11,238 bases of DNA from Syntrophobacter sp. SbD2 (GTDB taxonomy: Bacteria; Desulfobacterota; Syntrophobacteria; Syntrophobacterales; Syntrophobacteraceae), in contig OMSV01000209.1 of NCBI GenBank assembly GCA_900290385.1, positions 4,182-15,419 on the forward strand, read 5' to 3'. Below the pieces are notes generated by a model. It saw only the letters and a list, made by a program, of their open reading frames with translations, did not search any database and was not told the DNA's origin. Each line of letters opens with the position of its first letter. Position 1 is the first letter of the stretch. Below, piece after piece: positions 1 to 7,048 of this stretch. Both the position numbers and the translations under genes were made by a program.

Positions 1-1
1 C

Positions 2-220
2 CCCCAGGCCAGAGAGTTTCTTGAAACGCTGGCCGAATTGCCTGCCGAAGTGAACCTTTCCGAGTGCAAGCCGCTCGGACCTATCGGCCTTCTGTCCGCA
101 TGCAGGGCCTCCGAGGTCAAAGACGGCCTGGGAGTCATCGTCGAACTGACGAAGGCCATGGGGAAATTCAAAGGTGAACCACGGATGAAGGAGCGCAGCG
201 GGGTAGATAGACACGGATAA
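2..220 (+). CDS. DUF1641-type protein, C-terminal fragment (5' end outside window)
   Basis: An open frame enters from the left edge and ends at TAA 218-220, giving 72 residues. The stretch GPIGLLSACRASEVKDGLG followed by a hydrophobic helix and a Lys-rich tail resembles the conserved C-terminal block of DUF1641 proteins (G-G/P-hydrophobic-LL-x-A-x-x-x-x-EV-x-x-GLG). DUF1641 genes are often found beside sulfide:quinone-reductase-like flavoproteins; that neighbour, if present, lies outside the window. The function of the domain is not established. The last ~20 residues (after GKFKGEP) are charged and look like a variable tail. Assignment rests on motif recall, not alignment. Confidence 0.6.
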   Translation, partial: PQAREFLETLAELPAEVNLSECKPLGPIGLLSACRASEVKDGLGVIVELTKAMGKFKGEPRMKERSGVDRHG

Positions 221-234
221 GTGAATAATTTAGC

Positions 235-389
235 GCTGATAGATTCTCTTGCGCGGTTGGTCAGCGAGTGTCTCATCCGGTGTTTCCAGGTCGACACTAG
301 CGAGGGGTTTTTGACCTGCAAGGGGCCAAGAATCAGCGATTCCATCATCCCTGGGGCGACGAGATGGGGCGTAGGGGTCAAGCGGAATC
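235..389 (+). repeat. Diverged direct repeat, copy 1 (with a ~36-nt insert)
   Basis: Copy 1 shares with copy 2 (471-579) the blocks TCTTGCGCGGTTGGT, GGGTTTTTGACCTGCAAGGG and GCGATTCCATCATCCC in the same order. The match fades after about 389 (GGGGTC). Relative to copy 2 it carries roughly 36 extra nucleotides at 263-298 bounded by AGCGAG on both sides. In each copy a short stem is possible: CTTGC pairs with GCAAG in copy 2 and with GCGAG (one G-T wobble) in copy 1. Confidence 0.8.
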
Positions 390-470
390 CATACTTTTTT
401 GATATATATTTGTGTGCAGGGGGGAAAAAAAGTGTTGACAGGGGAATACCTGATAGAATAGTAGAATCAA

Positions 471-579
471 GCTGTAAAGATTTTTCTTGCGCGGTTGGTT
501 AGCAAGGGTTTTTGACCTGCAAGGGGCTAAGAATAAGCGATTCCATCATCCCGGGGGCTAGCTGTGGGGATCGGAGTCG
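471..579 (+). repeat. Diverged direct repeat, copy 2
   Basis: Second copy of the repeat at 235-389, without the ~36-nt insert. Alignment begins near GCTG (235 and 471) and is strongest from the TCTTGCGCGG block (from 485) to the CCATCATCCC block (to 552). It lies about 200 nt before the decaheme start codon. It could be a duplicated regulatory segment or the remains of a duplicated small element; the sequence does not decide. Confidence 0.8.
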
Positions 580-778
580 TCATCCTTTCTTTTTATTTCC
601 GATTCTATCGAGTTTTCATGAAAGACCAGGGGCTTTTGTCCAGCGGACGCTTGTCTTGCCGTGTCATGACGGTCTGATGGCAGTTCTTTAAGGGTTTTTC
701 AGTTTTTTTGACATTGTTTGATCGCCGGCCAAGTTTCAAGACCCAAGTAACCCAAAAATTCAAATCGAGGGGGAGACT

Positions 779-1708
779 ATGCGGAGAATCTTCATTTCCG
801 GACTGACCCTTGTCTGTCTGATCCTGATTTTCCTTTTCTCTTATTCAAAAGCGCCGGCACAAGATGTCAAAGAGGCCAAAGACAAGTATGCAGGGGTGGA
901 AGCATGCCAAATGTGCCACCAGGATGTGTACGACAATCTGACCAAGACACCTATGGGCATCCTGTTTGTGAAGCACCCCCGAGACGCCAAGGAAAAGCTT
1001 GGGTGTGAAACGTGCCATGGACCGGGAAACGAGCATGTCGCTTCAAGCGGCAGTGAATTCGGGAACATGGTTCGATTTAGACAGGGGACGCCGGTGCCTG
1101 TTCAAGTGCGCAACGAGGTCTGCCTCAAGTGCCATGAAAAGAAGCAGAGGCTTTTCTGGCAGGGAAGCATTCATGACAACAACGGCATGGCGTGCACAGA
1201 GTGCCACACGGTCCACACGGGACCGGGAATGGAGACCCGTAATCAGCTCGCTCGTTGTAACGTAACGGATACGTGCTCTCCGTGTCATAAAAAGCAAGTC
1301 AACGAGGAGCTGCGGTTTTCGCATCATCCTCTGCGCGAAGGGAAAATGAGTTGCGTCAGTTGCCATAACCCGCACGGGACTGTTTCGCCGAAGCTCGTAA
1401 AGGGGCTTTCCAACAGGGAGCTTTGCTTTACTTGTCACGCCGAGAAGCGAGGTCCGTTCCTTTATCAGCATCCTCCCGTTCTGGAGGATTGCTTCAATTG
1501 CCATCAGCCCCACGGCAGCGCATATCCCAGCCTACTGAAAGCCCCTCCGATCAGGTTGTGCCGGGAGTGCCACATTACCTTCCACGCCGTCAATTTCACT
1601 ACGACCAAGGGGGTAAGACCTAATCAAATGATGGGCGGGGCGTGCGCCAACTGTCACGTGAATATCCACGGCAGCAATAATAAAAACGGCAATCTATTTT
1701 TCCACTAA
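779..1708 (+). CDS. Periplasmic decaheme c-type cytochrome, DmsE/MtrA family
   Basis: The 309-aa product has an N-terminal hydrophobic segment (about residues 4-22) ending in AxA-like KAPAQ, consistent with Sec export. It then has exactly ten CXXCH motifs, at residues 43, 76, 115, 139, 166, 192, 216, 238, 261 and 289. Number, spacing and size match the MtrA/DmsE/PioA decaheme family, whose members sit inside an MtrB-type barrel and carry electrons across the outer membrane. Extra histidines near the hemes (e.g. SHHP 181-184, HNPHG, HQPHGS) are available as distal ligands, as expected for bis-His hemes. A purine-rich GAGGGGGAG stands just before ATG 779. The barrel gene follows after 12 nt, so the two are almost certainly co-translated. 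In Shewanella this family serves metal or DMSO respiration, in Rhodopseudomonas Fe(II) oxidation; which applies here cannot be read from the sequence. Confidence 0.95.
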   Translation: MRRIFISGLTLVCLILIFLFSYSKAPAQDVKEAKDKYAGVEACQMCHQDVYDNLTKTPMGILFVKHPRDAKEKLGCETCHGPGNEHVASSGSEFGNMVRFRQGTPVPVQVRNEVCLKCHEKKQRLFWQGSIHDNNGMACTECHTVHTGPGMETRNQLARCNVTDTCSPCHKKQVNEELRFSHHPLREGKMSCVSCHNPHGTVSPKLVKGLSNRELCFTCHAEKRGPFLYQHPPVLEDCFNCHQPHGSAYPSLLKAPPIRLCRECHITFHAVNFTTTKGVRPNQMMGGACANCHVNIHGSNNKNGNLFFH

Positions 1709-1720
1709 GGAGGGGGGGCC

Positions 1721-3703
1721 ATGAAGATTCAAAAAGCAATCCTGGTCATTTTTCTTGCAGTCATGTTTCTCCCTTTGACCCCTGCGGGCGGCTTCGCTCA
1801 AACGACCTTTGGTGGGTACAATTGGAGCGGCGACGTCGAAATTGGTGGAAGATTTCTCATCGATTCCCCCAACCCGGCGTCCCGGGGGTATTTAGAACAG
1901 TATACCCCCCTTGGCGCAGGGGCTATCGTGGAACAAATGCATTTGTTGCGGACGAATGATGACGGCAGCGAATATTATAAATTCTTTATGAGCCATCCGG
2001 GAGACACGGATGAGGATTTCCTTCTCAAGTTTGGCAGAATCGGGCTTTACAAGTTCGAAATCGAGTATGACCAGCTCCAACATGTTTACTGCACGGTAAA
2101 TCCCACTGTAGACGACATCATGGTCCTTTGGCAGAGATTGCGGATCAGCGGTGACTACACGCCAACACCCGAGATCGATCTCTATGGCGATTACACTTTT
2201 CTAAAGAAAGACGGCCAACTCCCATGGTCGCACAACGCGGGCCCCGGCACCGCCACCGGCAGTGGTTATTCTTTTACCCCTTTCCTCGCACCGGTGGATT
2301 ATACGCAAAACAACTACAGCTTCGGAGCGGATTACGCTAAGCCGTGTTATCAGTTTCATCTGGGTTACGAGATGTCTCTGTTTCAAGATGACAATCAACT
2401 GGGTCAAGCGCCGTTTGGCGTCTCGAATGCCTTCGTGACCCTGCCCGTGAGCAATATGGCGCAGTACGTTACCGGTTCGGGGGCGGTGAACAGCCTGCCT
2501 TACAATACAAGGATCACCGGCTCGTTTACCTACGGCTGGCTGACTACACAGGAAAGCACCATCTTCGACGAGCACGGTTCTGTGGTAGGCAGTACGGACC
2601 TCAGCGCCTCGACTGCCTCCGGGTATTTGTCAGTCGTAAGCCGTCCCTGCGACCCGTTGACCCTGAGGTTTTCGTACAGGGTTTATGATTTTGAGAATGA
2701 TAACCTGAACAATCCTGAAGCGCAGATTCTATGGGGGGCAGGGAATCTCACCCTTGCACGACAGGAGCAGTATTCGTATTTGCGGCAGGCTTTCACGATC
2801 GGCGCCGACTATAAAATCAACAGCAAGGTGACCGCCGATGTCGAATACACTTACGATACAACCGACCGTAATGAAGACCTGGGCACTACCACGACCAATA
2901 CGCCCAAAGTGGGCGTCAGGCTATTTCCTTGTGACTGGATGAACCTGATAGCCGACTATGCGCACGTAAGCCGGGTAGGAGATGATTTCCTGACAGCGAC
3001 TACGTCAGGGCTCCCGCTGACCTACAAATTCTACGCAGGGGACGACGAACGGAACCTCGTCAATTTCATTGCAGAGTTTATACCACCCGTGAATAATGTC
3101 ACCTGCTCAGTCAATTTCAACCTCTACGATGACCAGTATAGCGGCTCGGAATTTGGAATGACCGGCGACAATGGCTGGGCGGCCGGAGCGGATGTGGGCT
3201 GGACGCCGTGTAAAGGCGTCTCACTGGCCCTTGGATACTCCCATGAACATGCGAATACTAACGAACTCGCCAGTGTTACTTATACTGGTGCCGGGGTCGT
3301 TAGTAATGGGGCCATAGGTGATCTGGGCCCTGTTTTAACCACCTCAGATCAATATGACACTGTCAGCGCCCGTGCGGAGATTGTGCTCGTTCCCGACAAA
3401 CTGAGCCTGCTGTCCAAGGCAAGCGTCTCCTTTTCGGAGTCGGATTTCCACAACCCGGTCATCACCAATCTGGATGAATTTTACTTTCATGTAGATACCT
3501 GGCTCAAATACAAGCTCAACAAGTGCACGGCTTTAAAATTGGGATACATATACGAGAGGTTCGACATGACCAGCGCGTACCAACAGCTTTACCTGACTGG
3601 TGGAAACACTCCGCCGGCGAATCAGAGTTTAAATACCCTGGACGGGTTCTACACGAATTACACGGCGCACGTGATCGAGGCGCTTGTGCAGTATAAGTTC
3701 TAG
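1721..3703 (+). CDS. MtrB/PioB-family outer-membrane beta-barrel (porin of the porin-cytochrome conduit)
   Basis: The 660-aa product has a signal peptide (MKIQKAILVIFLAVMFLPL... to about GGFAQ, residue 27) and then many alternating hydrophobic/aromatic strands separated by D/N/G-rich loops. It ends in ALVQYKF; a C-terminal Phe is the usual outer-membrane assembly signal. Length and repeated 'P-x-D/C-x-L-x-L-x-x-x-Y' hairpins fit the decaheme-associated MtrB/PioB family, which forms the sheath around an MtrA-type decaheme protein. The gene directly upstream encodes that partner. An AAGGAGG sequence at 1707-1713 overlaps the upstream stop and sets the ATG at 1721. Seven cysteines (124, 209, 310, 404, 462, 497, 602) are present, four of them in Pro-Cys turns, which is unusual for an outer-membrane barrel. 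No N-terminal CXXC is seen. No extracellular MtrC-like cytochrome follows; two hairpins end the operon. Confidence 0.9.
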   Translation: MKIQKAILVIFLAVMFLPLTPAGGFAQTTFGGYNWSGDVEIGGRFLIDSPNPASRGYLEQYTPLGAGAIVEQMHLLRTNDDGSEYYKFFMSHPGDTDEDFLLKFGRIGLYKFEIEYDQLQHVYCTVNPTVDDIMVLWQRLRISGDYTPTPEIDLYGDYTFLKKDGQLPWSHNAGPGTATGSGYSFTPFLAPVDYTQNNYSFGADYAKPCYQFHLGYEMSLFQDDNQLGQAPFGVSNAFVTLPVSNMAQYVTGSGAVNSLPYNTRITGSFTYGWLTTQESTIFDEHGSVVGSTDLSASTASGYLSVVSRPCDPLTLRFSYRVYDFENDNLNNPEAQILWGAGNLTLARQEQYSYLRQAFTIGADYKINSKVTADVEYTYDTTDRNEDLGTTTTNTPKVGVRLFPCDWMNLIADYAHVSRVGDDFLTATTSGLPLTYKFYAGDDERNLVNFIAEFIPPVNNVTCSVNFNLYDDQYSGSEFGMTGDNGWAAGADVGWTPCKGVSLALGYSHEHANTNELASVTYTGAGVVSNGAIGDLGPVLTTSDQYDTVSARAEIVLVPDKLSLLSKASVSFSESDFHNPVITNLDEFYFHVDTWLKYKLNKCTALKLGYIYERFDMTSAYQQLYLTGGNTPPANQSLNTLDGFYTNYTAHVIEALVQYKF

Positions 3704-3704
3704 T

Positions 3705-3729
3705 CTTGGCCCCCATGCAGGGGGCCAAG
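3705..3729 (+). terminator. Strong hairpin just after the barrel gene
   Basis: CTTGGCCCCC (3705-3714) and GGGGGCCAAG (3720-3729) form a perfect 10-bp GC-rich stem with a 5-nt loop, starting 2 nt after the barrel stop codon. No T-run follows, so it is not a canonical intrinsic terminator. It may block transcription together with the next hairpin or protect the mRNA 3' end. Confidence 0.6.
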
Positions 3730-3735
3730 GTTGAA

Positions 3736-3767
3736 TCTCCCCCCTTCCTTAAAGGAAAGGGGGGAGA
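3736..3767. terminator. Second GC-rich hairpin in the convergent gap, possibly bidirectional
   Basis: TCTCCCCCCTTCC and GGAAAGGGGGGAGA can pair around a TTAAA loop with one bulged A. It lies between two convergent operons (plus-strand conduit, minus-strand bc complex) and could serve both. Neither side has a clear T-run, although AAAATAAAT follows on the plus strand. C-tract/G-tract hairpins of this kind are common as intergenic repeats in some anaerobe genomes, so it may be a dispersed repeat. Confidence 0.5.
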
Positions 3768-3851
3768 AAATAAATGCCGACTGCCCTCCCTCCCGGGAAA
3801 GCTCATTTGCAACCTCGCCTTGCTTCCCGTTGGTTTTATAGCAAACCAGAC

Positions 3852-3868
3852 ACCGGCACTTGTCCGGT
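3852..3868. other. Small hairpin near the 3' end of the minus-strand operon
   Basis: ACCGG and CCGGT flank a 7-nt loop, followed on the plus strand by ATTTT. It lies 33 nt beyond the stop of the hexaheme gene on the minus strand. A weak terminator role is possible, but the stem is only 5 bp. The rest of 3768-3900 holds nothing else recognisable. Confidence 0.25.
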
Positions 3869-3900
3869 ATTTTGCCGTATGCTCCCTGCGGTCCATAATC

Positions 3901-5295
3901 TCAGGGCCGCTTGCCCAGGGGAAGAATATAAGATGCGGGAATTTCCTTTCCTTTCAGGCCAAGAATGTAGGTTGTGATGGCCACTGATTCCTCTTCGTTG
4001 AAGTAGTAATCCGGCATCTTCAATCCCTCTTTGAAGATCCTTGGCGATTTCACCTTGTAGTAGATCCAGGTGGGTACGGTACGGTCCTTGACAGGGACTT
4101 TTAAGTGGCCGAAATCCAGGAAGCTGATATGGACCGCACCGAATGTTGTAAGGTCCGGGCCCAACTCGCCAATCTCCGTAACTCCCTCAATTTTTGCATG
4201 GCATCCGATACAGCCCTGTTTGACGACTAATTCCCGACCACGATCTTTGCTCGCATTCCTGACAAGTTGATCCTGACCGGCCACAGTGCTTTTGTCAAGA
4301 GCCGGGCCGGTACACTCCTGCGTCAAAAAGGCTACGATGTTCCGGATGTCCTGGTCGGGAATGCCTAAGACCGGCATCTTGCCTTCAGGCCACAACGCAG
4401 TTGGGTCCTTGATGATCTTGAAGAGCCTTTCGGGATAGTTCTTGGAGGAGACCCCGGAGAGGTCGGGCCCAACGTCGCCTCCCTCGCCATTCACCGTGTG
4501 GCAGGCCAGGCAGCCAGATTCCAGAAAAGCTGTCTTGCCGAGAGCAGGATCGCCCGGTATGACCGTACCCTCCGGTCCGGGTCCTTGCAGGAGAAAAGCT
4601 GCAACGTCTGCAGCTTCCTGCGGGGAGAACAGGGGGTCAGGCATTTTCGTCAGCGGAAGATAACTTTTAGGACTCTTCAAAAATCTATACATCCAGTCGG
4701 TCTTGACCCTTTTGGCCATCTCATCGAGCGGCGGCCCGATCTCAGTTCGCGGTTTTGTGCCGACTTTGTGGCAGCCCCGGCAGCCATACTCATAAAACAT
4801 GGTTTGTCCACGGTAAAGGACCGGGGCCTGATTCTGAATGGACTCGCCATGGCACTGGGAGCATGAATTTTCCATAAATTTGTCTTGGTAGATGGCCCTG
4901 TACCAGTTTTCAGTCGGTCCATGAGCATCCTGTAAGGTCGTTGCCATACCCTGGCCACCGTGGCACATCGTGCAGCCAAACGTTTCATAGGAGTGTTCGG
5001 CTATAGCCGGATGAGTTTTGAAAGGCTGCGGATCATCTTTAAATCTGGGATCTTCAAGACCCAGGTGGCAGGTTTCGCAACGGTCTGCGATGCCAAGTTC
5101 CTTGATCCATCGCTGCCGAATTCCAAATCGAAATTCAGCGGGCCTGGATGCGCCTGCGGCTTTCAGATCGAGGAGCGCCTTGAATTTTCGCTGATATTCA
5201 AGGTAGGGACGGTCATAGTCTTTCCACACCACCCCTATAAACAGGAGAAAGCTTAGCAGGGCAAGAAACGGGAATAATTTCTGGAAGACGTTCAT
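3901..5295 (-). CDS. Membrane-anchored hexaheme cytochrome c, electron-acceptor subunit of the bc complex
   Basis: The 464-aa product starts with one hydrophobic helix (residues 6-24) that likely serves as an uncleaved anchor, with the rest in the periplasm. It has six CXXCH motifs, at residues 73, 108, 145, 172, 262 and 362. The first three are packed in a multiheme-like segment. The last three each begin a class I cytochrome c domain, because each is followed by a Met in a KMP motif (M218, M307, M427) and a helix ending in AAFL, VAFL or TTYIL. The result is a 3+3 architecture with probably both bis-His and His-Met hemes. The gene is the last of the Rieske - cytochrome b - cytochrome c cluster, 33 nt after cytochrome b, so it most likely replaces cytochrome c1/f as acceptor from the Rieske protein. 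The start is preceded by a weak GAGGG. It is not a typical c1 or f by sequence. Domain boundaries are inferred from motif spacing only. Confidence 0.9.
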   Translation of the reverse strand: MNVFQKLFPFLALLSFLLFIGVVWKDYDRPYLEYQRKFKALLDLKAAGASRPAEFRFGIRQRWIKELGIADRCETCHLGLEDPRFKDDPQPFKTHPAIAEHSYETFGCTMCHGGQGMATTLQDAHGPTENWYRAIYQDKFMENSCSQCHGESIQNQAPVLYRGQTMFYEYGCRGCHKVGTKPRTEIGPPLDEMAKRVKTDWMYRFLKSPKSYLPLTKMPDPLFSPQEAADVAAFLLQGPGPEGTVIPGDPALGKTAFLESGCLACHTVNGEGGDVGPDLSGVSSKNYPERLFKIIKDPTALWPEGKMPVLGIPDQDIRNIVAFLTQECTGPALDKSTVAGQDQLVRNASKDRGRELVVKQGCIGCHAKIEGVTEIGELGPDLTTFGAVHISFLDFGHLKVPVKDRTVPTWIYYKVKSPRIFKEGLKMPDYYFNEEESVAITTYILGLKGKEIPASYILPLGKRP

Positions 5296-5328
5296 CTAAC
5301 CCTCTGCTCCATTCGATACGGATAGGGC

Positions 5329-6465
5329 TCAGTGGAGGTTCCAAGGTTGCCACGGCCAATAAAACCGCCAGCCCGGTCCACGAAACAACGCGCCTACGAT
5401 GATGAGACCAATGGCCACCGTTACAAAGGCGGTGAACAGGATATTTTGAAGCCGCCGGCTGGGGTGAAACCATACGCCGCTGCCGGTTTTTCCGCGTTCA
5501 ATATAAGGGACGAGTAAAGCGAAAAGCAGCACTGCGTTGGGAACAACGATCGCCCCCCAGAAGGGTGCGCCCCAGGACAGCAGCTCTTGCAGGCCCAGGA
5601 AAAACCAGGGCGCCTTTGCAGGAACGGGTGTGACCGAAGGATTGGCCTCTTCCTCGAGTGGTGCGCCGAAAAGAATGGATGTCCCCATAATTATTATCAG
5701 GATTATAAGAAACTTTGCCAGCTCCCGTTTGATAATATCGGACCAGGCGCAGTCTGCCGTATCGGACCCGTTATCTGCTTCAGGGGCAGGGGCTGATTTG
5801 TGTTCGCCGTGCGCCTGAGAGCCGGCGAGCAGGTCGTCTGTGCGGCCTCTGATAACATGAAGTGCAATAAGCAAACCCATGATCAGAGGCATCACTTTGA
5901 CATGTATATCATAGGCTCGAGTTAAGGCGCTCTGGCCGATTTCGTCGCCGCCCAGAACAACAAACTTGAGTTTTTCTCCGATAACCGGCACCGAAGCCAT
6001 CACGTTAGACATGATGGTCATTCCCCAATAGGCCTTCTGGTCCCACGGCAGGAGATAACCGGTCAAAGCCCCAACCAGGGTGCACAGGAACAGGACCCAG
6101 CCGATCACCCAGTTGAATTCTCTCGGCTCTCGATACTCCGCCATGTAAAAGACCCTGGACATGTGCAGGAATACCAATACTATCATTGCATAAGCGGACC
6201 AGCGGTGCATGTTGCGGAAGATAGCCCCAAAGCTCACCACAAACTGGAAGTCCTTGATAACGTTATAGGCCTTATCGGTATAAGGAACGTAGTAGAACAT
6301 CAGGAGGATTCCGGTCACGTTCAGGATGATGAACAGTGAGAGGTTGATAAGACCAAGCCCGAATATTTTGTCTCTGAGCCATTTACTGACCGGAGGGGCC
6401 CCTCGAAAGGCCGATTTCCAGAACCGGTTTTCAAACAATGCGTTCCGTGTAGTATTCACCGCCAT
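5329..6465 (-). CDS. Cytochrome b, b6/subunit-IV-like fusion, of a Rieske/cytochrome b complex
   Basis: This 378-aa membrane protein has the four heme-ligating histidines in two pairs: H87/H101 (13 residues between) and H188/H203 (14 between). The 14-residue spacing in the second pair is the b6f pattern; bc1 has 13. [13 protein letters not shown] (136-148) is the typical quinol-site helix region. A charged linker (about 211-242) leads into a subunit-IV-like part with [15 protein letters not shown] (284-298) where PEWY would stand, then further helices and a Trp-rich tail. Length matches single-chain bacterial b6-IV forms. The start chosen is ATG 6465: it has GAGGAA 6 nt upstream and begins a sensible N-terminus, while the longer frame to 6552 overlaps the Rieske gene. 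The first helix (about 37-59) has no Cys for a covalent extra heme of the b6f kind. It oxidises quinol together with the neighbouring Rieske protein. Confidence 0.93.
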   Translation of the reverse strand: MAVNTTRNALFENRFWKSAFRGAPPVSKWLRDKIFGLGLINLSLFIILNVTGILLMFYYVPYTDKAYNVIKDFQFVVSFGAIFRNMHRWSAYAMIVLVFLHMSRVFYMAEYREPREFNWVIGWVLFLCTLVGALTGYLLPWDQKAYWGMTIMSNVMASVPVIGEKLKFVVLGGDEIGQSALTRAYDIHVKVMPLIMGLLIALHVIRGRTDDLLAGSQAHGEHKSAPAPEADNGSDTADCAWSDIIKRELAKFLIILIIIMGTSILFGAPLEEEANPSVTPVPAKAPWFFLGLQELLSWGAPFWGAIVVPNAVLLFALLVPYIERGKTGSGVWFHPSRRLQNILFTAFVTVAIGLIIVGALFRGPGWRFYWPWQPWNLH

Positions 6466-6502
6466 ATCAGTTTCCTCAAAGAGACTACCTGCGGCCCTGC
6501 AC

Positions 6503-6961
6503 TCAAACGGTGAGCGCCTGCCTGAATGGGACAATCTTATGCTCGTCCACAATTAGTCTGCCGTCGGCGGCTACAGAGACCCCATACCAGGGCAGCGGTT
6601 TGCCGGCAGGCCCGGCGGTGACGGCCCCGTTTTCGTCGAAAAAGCTTCCATGACAGGGGCATTCAAACCGGTTGCGCTCCTCTGACCAGCGCACCGTGCA
6701 CCCGATGTGCGTGCACACACCTGAGACGACCCTTATGAGGTTTTGCTGCCGAATCACAAAGATTCGTTTGGCGGAAACGAAAGTCACACCTTCGGGGTAT
6801 TCCTCAGGGGGCGCAATCTTAAATTCTGCGGGCGGCTCATAGAGAACGTTGGGAAACAGGTACCGGCCGGAAGCCGCCGTAAGTCCGCCAAAGGTCCCAA
6901 AGGCGGCTAGCCAACCCACACGGCTGAGAAAATTTCTTCTTGTGAACAGATCGGCAGCCAA
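6503..6961 (-). CDS. Rieske [2Fe-2S] iron-sulfur protein
   Basis: The 152-aa product carries both Rieske motifs: CTHIGC (83-88) and CPCHGS (101-106), giving the two Cys and two His cluster ligands. C88 and C103 are placed to form the usual disulfide. The N-terminus TRRNFL followed by a hydrophobic stretch (about 14-31) is a Tat-type signal/anchor, as is normal for Rieske proteins. The start is a TTG at 6961, supported by an AGAGGAGGT ribosome-binding site ending 8 nt upstream; no ATG or GTG fits the full Tat region. It lies 37 nt before cytochrome b and is surely co-transcribed with it. It carries electrons from quinol at cytochrome b to the hexaheme cytochrome. Confidence 0.95.
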   Translation of the reverse strand: MAADLFTRRNFLSRVGWLAAFGTFGGLTAASGRYLFPNVLYEPPAEFKIAPPEEYPEGVTFVSAKRIFVIRQQNLIRVVSGVCTHIGCTVRWSEERNRFECPCHGSFFDENGAVTAGPAGKPLPWYGVSVAADGRLIVDEHKIVPFRQALTV

Positions 6962-7048
6962 TCGAATTACCTCCTCTTCAGCAAGCCATCACGTCCTGAA
7001 TGCCCCTTTCGGCCAGTGGATCGCTAATCTTGCGGCGCATGCTTCAGG

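Larger units (their letters stand above)
221..778. other. Long non-coding region upstream of the decaheme gene, with direct repeats
   Basis: This 558-nt stretch holds no convincing gene. The one longer open frame, 221-502 on the plus strand, starts with GTG, runs through repeat copy 1 and its insert, and has no recognisable protein pattern. What is visible: a diverged direct repeat (235-389 and 471-579), an AT-rich block with A and T runs near 392-432, palindromes TTTCATGAAA (614-623) and GTCATGAC (663-670), and TTGACA hexamers at 435-440 and 708-713, neither with a well-placed -10 box. The length and repeat content suggest that regulation of the downstream cytochrome-porin operon is located here, but no specific site can be assigned. 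Confidence 0.6.

Noticed and set aside
435..467. Possible promoter: TTGACA with TAGAAT boxes
   Set aside because: The two TAGAAT matches lie 13 and 21 nt from the -35 box, outside the normal spacing; nothing suitable stands at 16-18 nt.
221..502. 93-residue open frame starting GTG next to the DUF1641 stop
   Set aside because: It runs through repeat copy 1, its insert and an A/T-rich block, has no recognisable protein pattern and no good ribosome-binding site.
235..579. CRISPR array
   Set aside because: Only two long diverged copies with unequal structure and no regular spacers.
708..737. TTGACA at 708-713 as promoter for the decaheme gene
   Set aside because: No acceptable -10 hexamer at 16-18 nt downstream.
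221..778. Cyclic-di-GMP (GEMM) riboswitch, often found upstream of Geobacter-type cytochromes
   Set aside because: The conserved GGCAAA and GACGCAAAGCC elements are not found in the region.
1043..1513. 156-residue minus-strand frame inside the decaheme gene
   Set aside because: It is antisense to ten perfectly spaced CXXCH motifs; the plus-strand gene explains the sequence.
3706..3987. 93-residue plus-strand frame after the barrel gene
   Set aside because: It begins in the terminator hairpin and ends antisense to the hexaheme gene; low-complexity content.
6466..6552. 29-residue N-terminal extension of cytochrome b
   Set aside because: It overlaps the Rieske gene and has no ribosome-binding site, while ATG 6465 has GAGGAA at proper distance.
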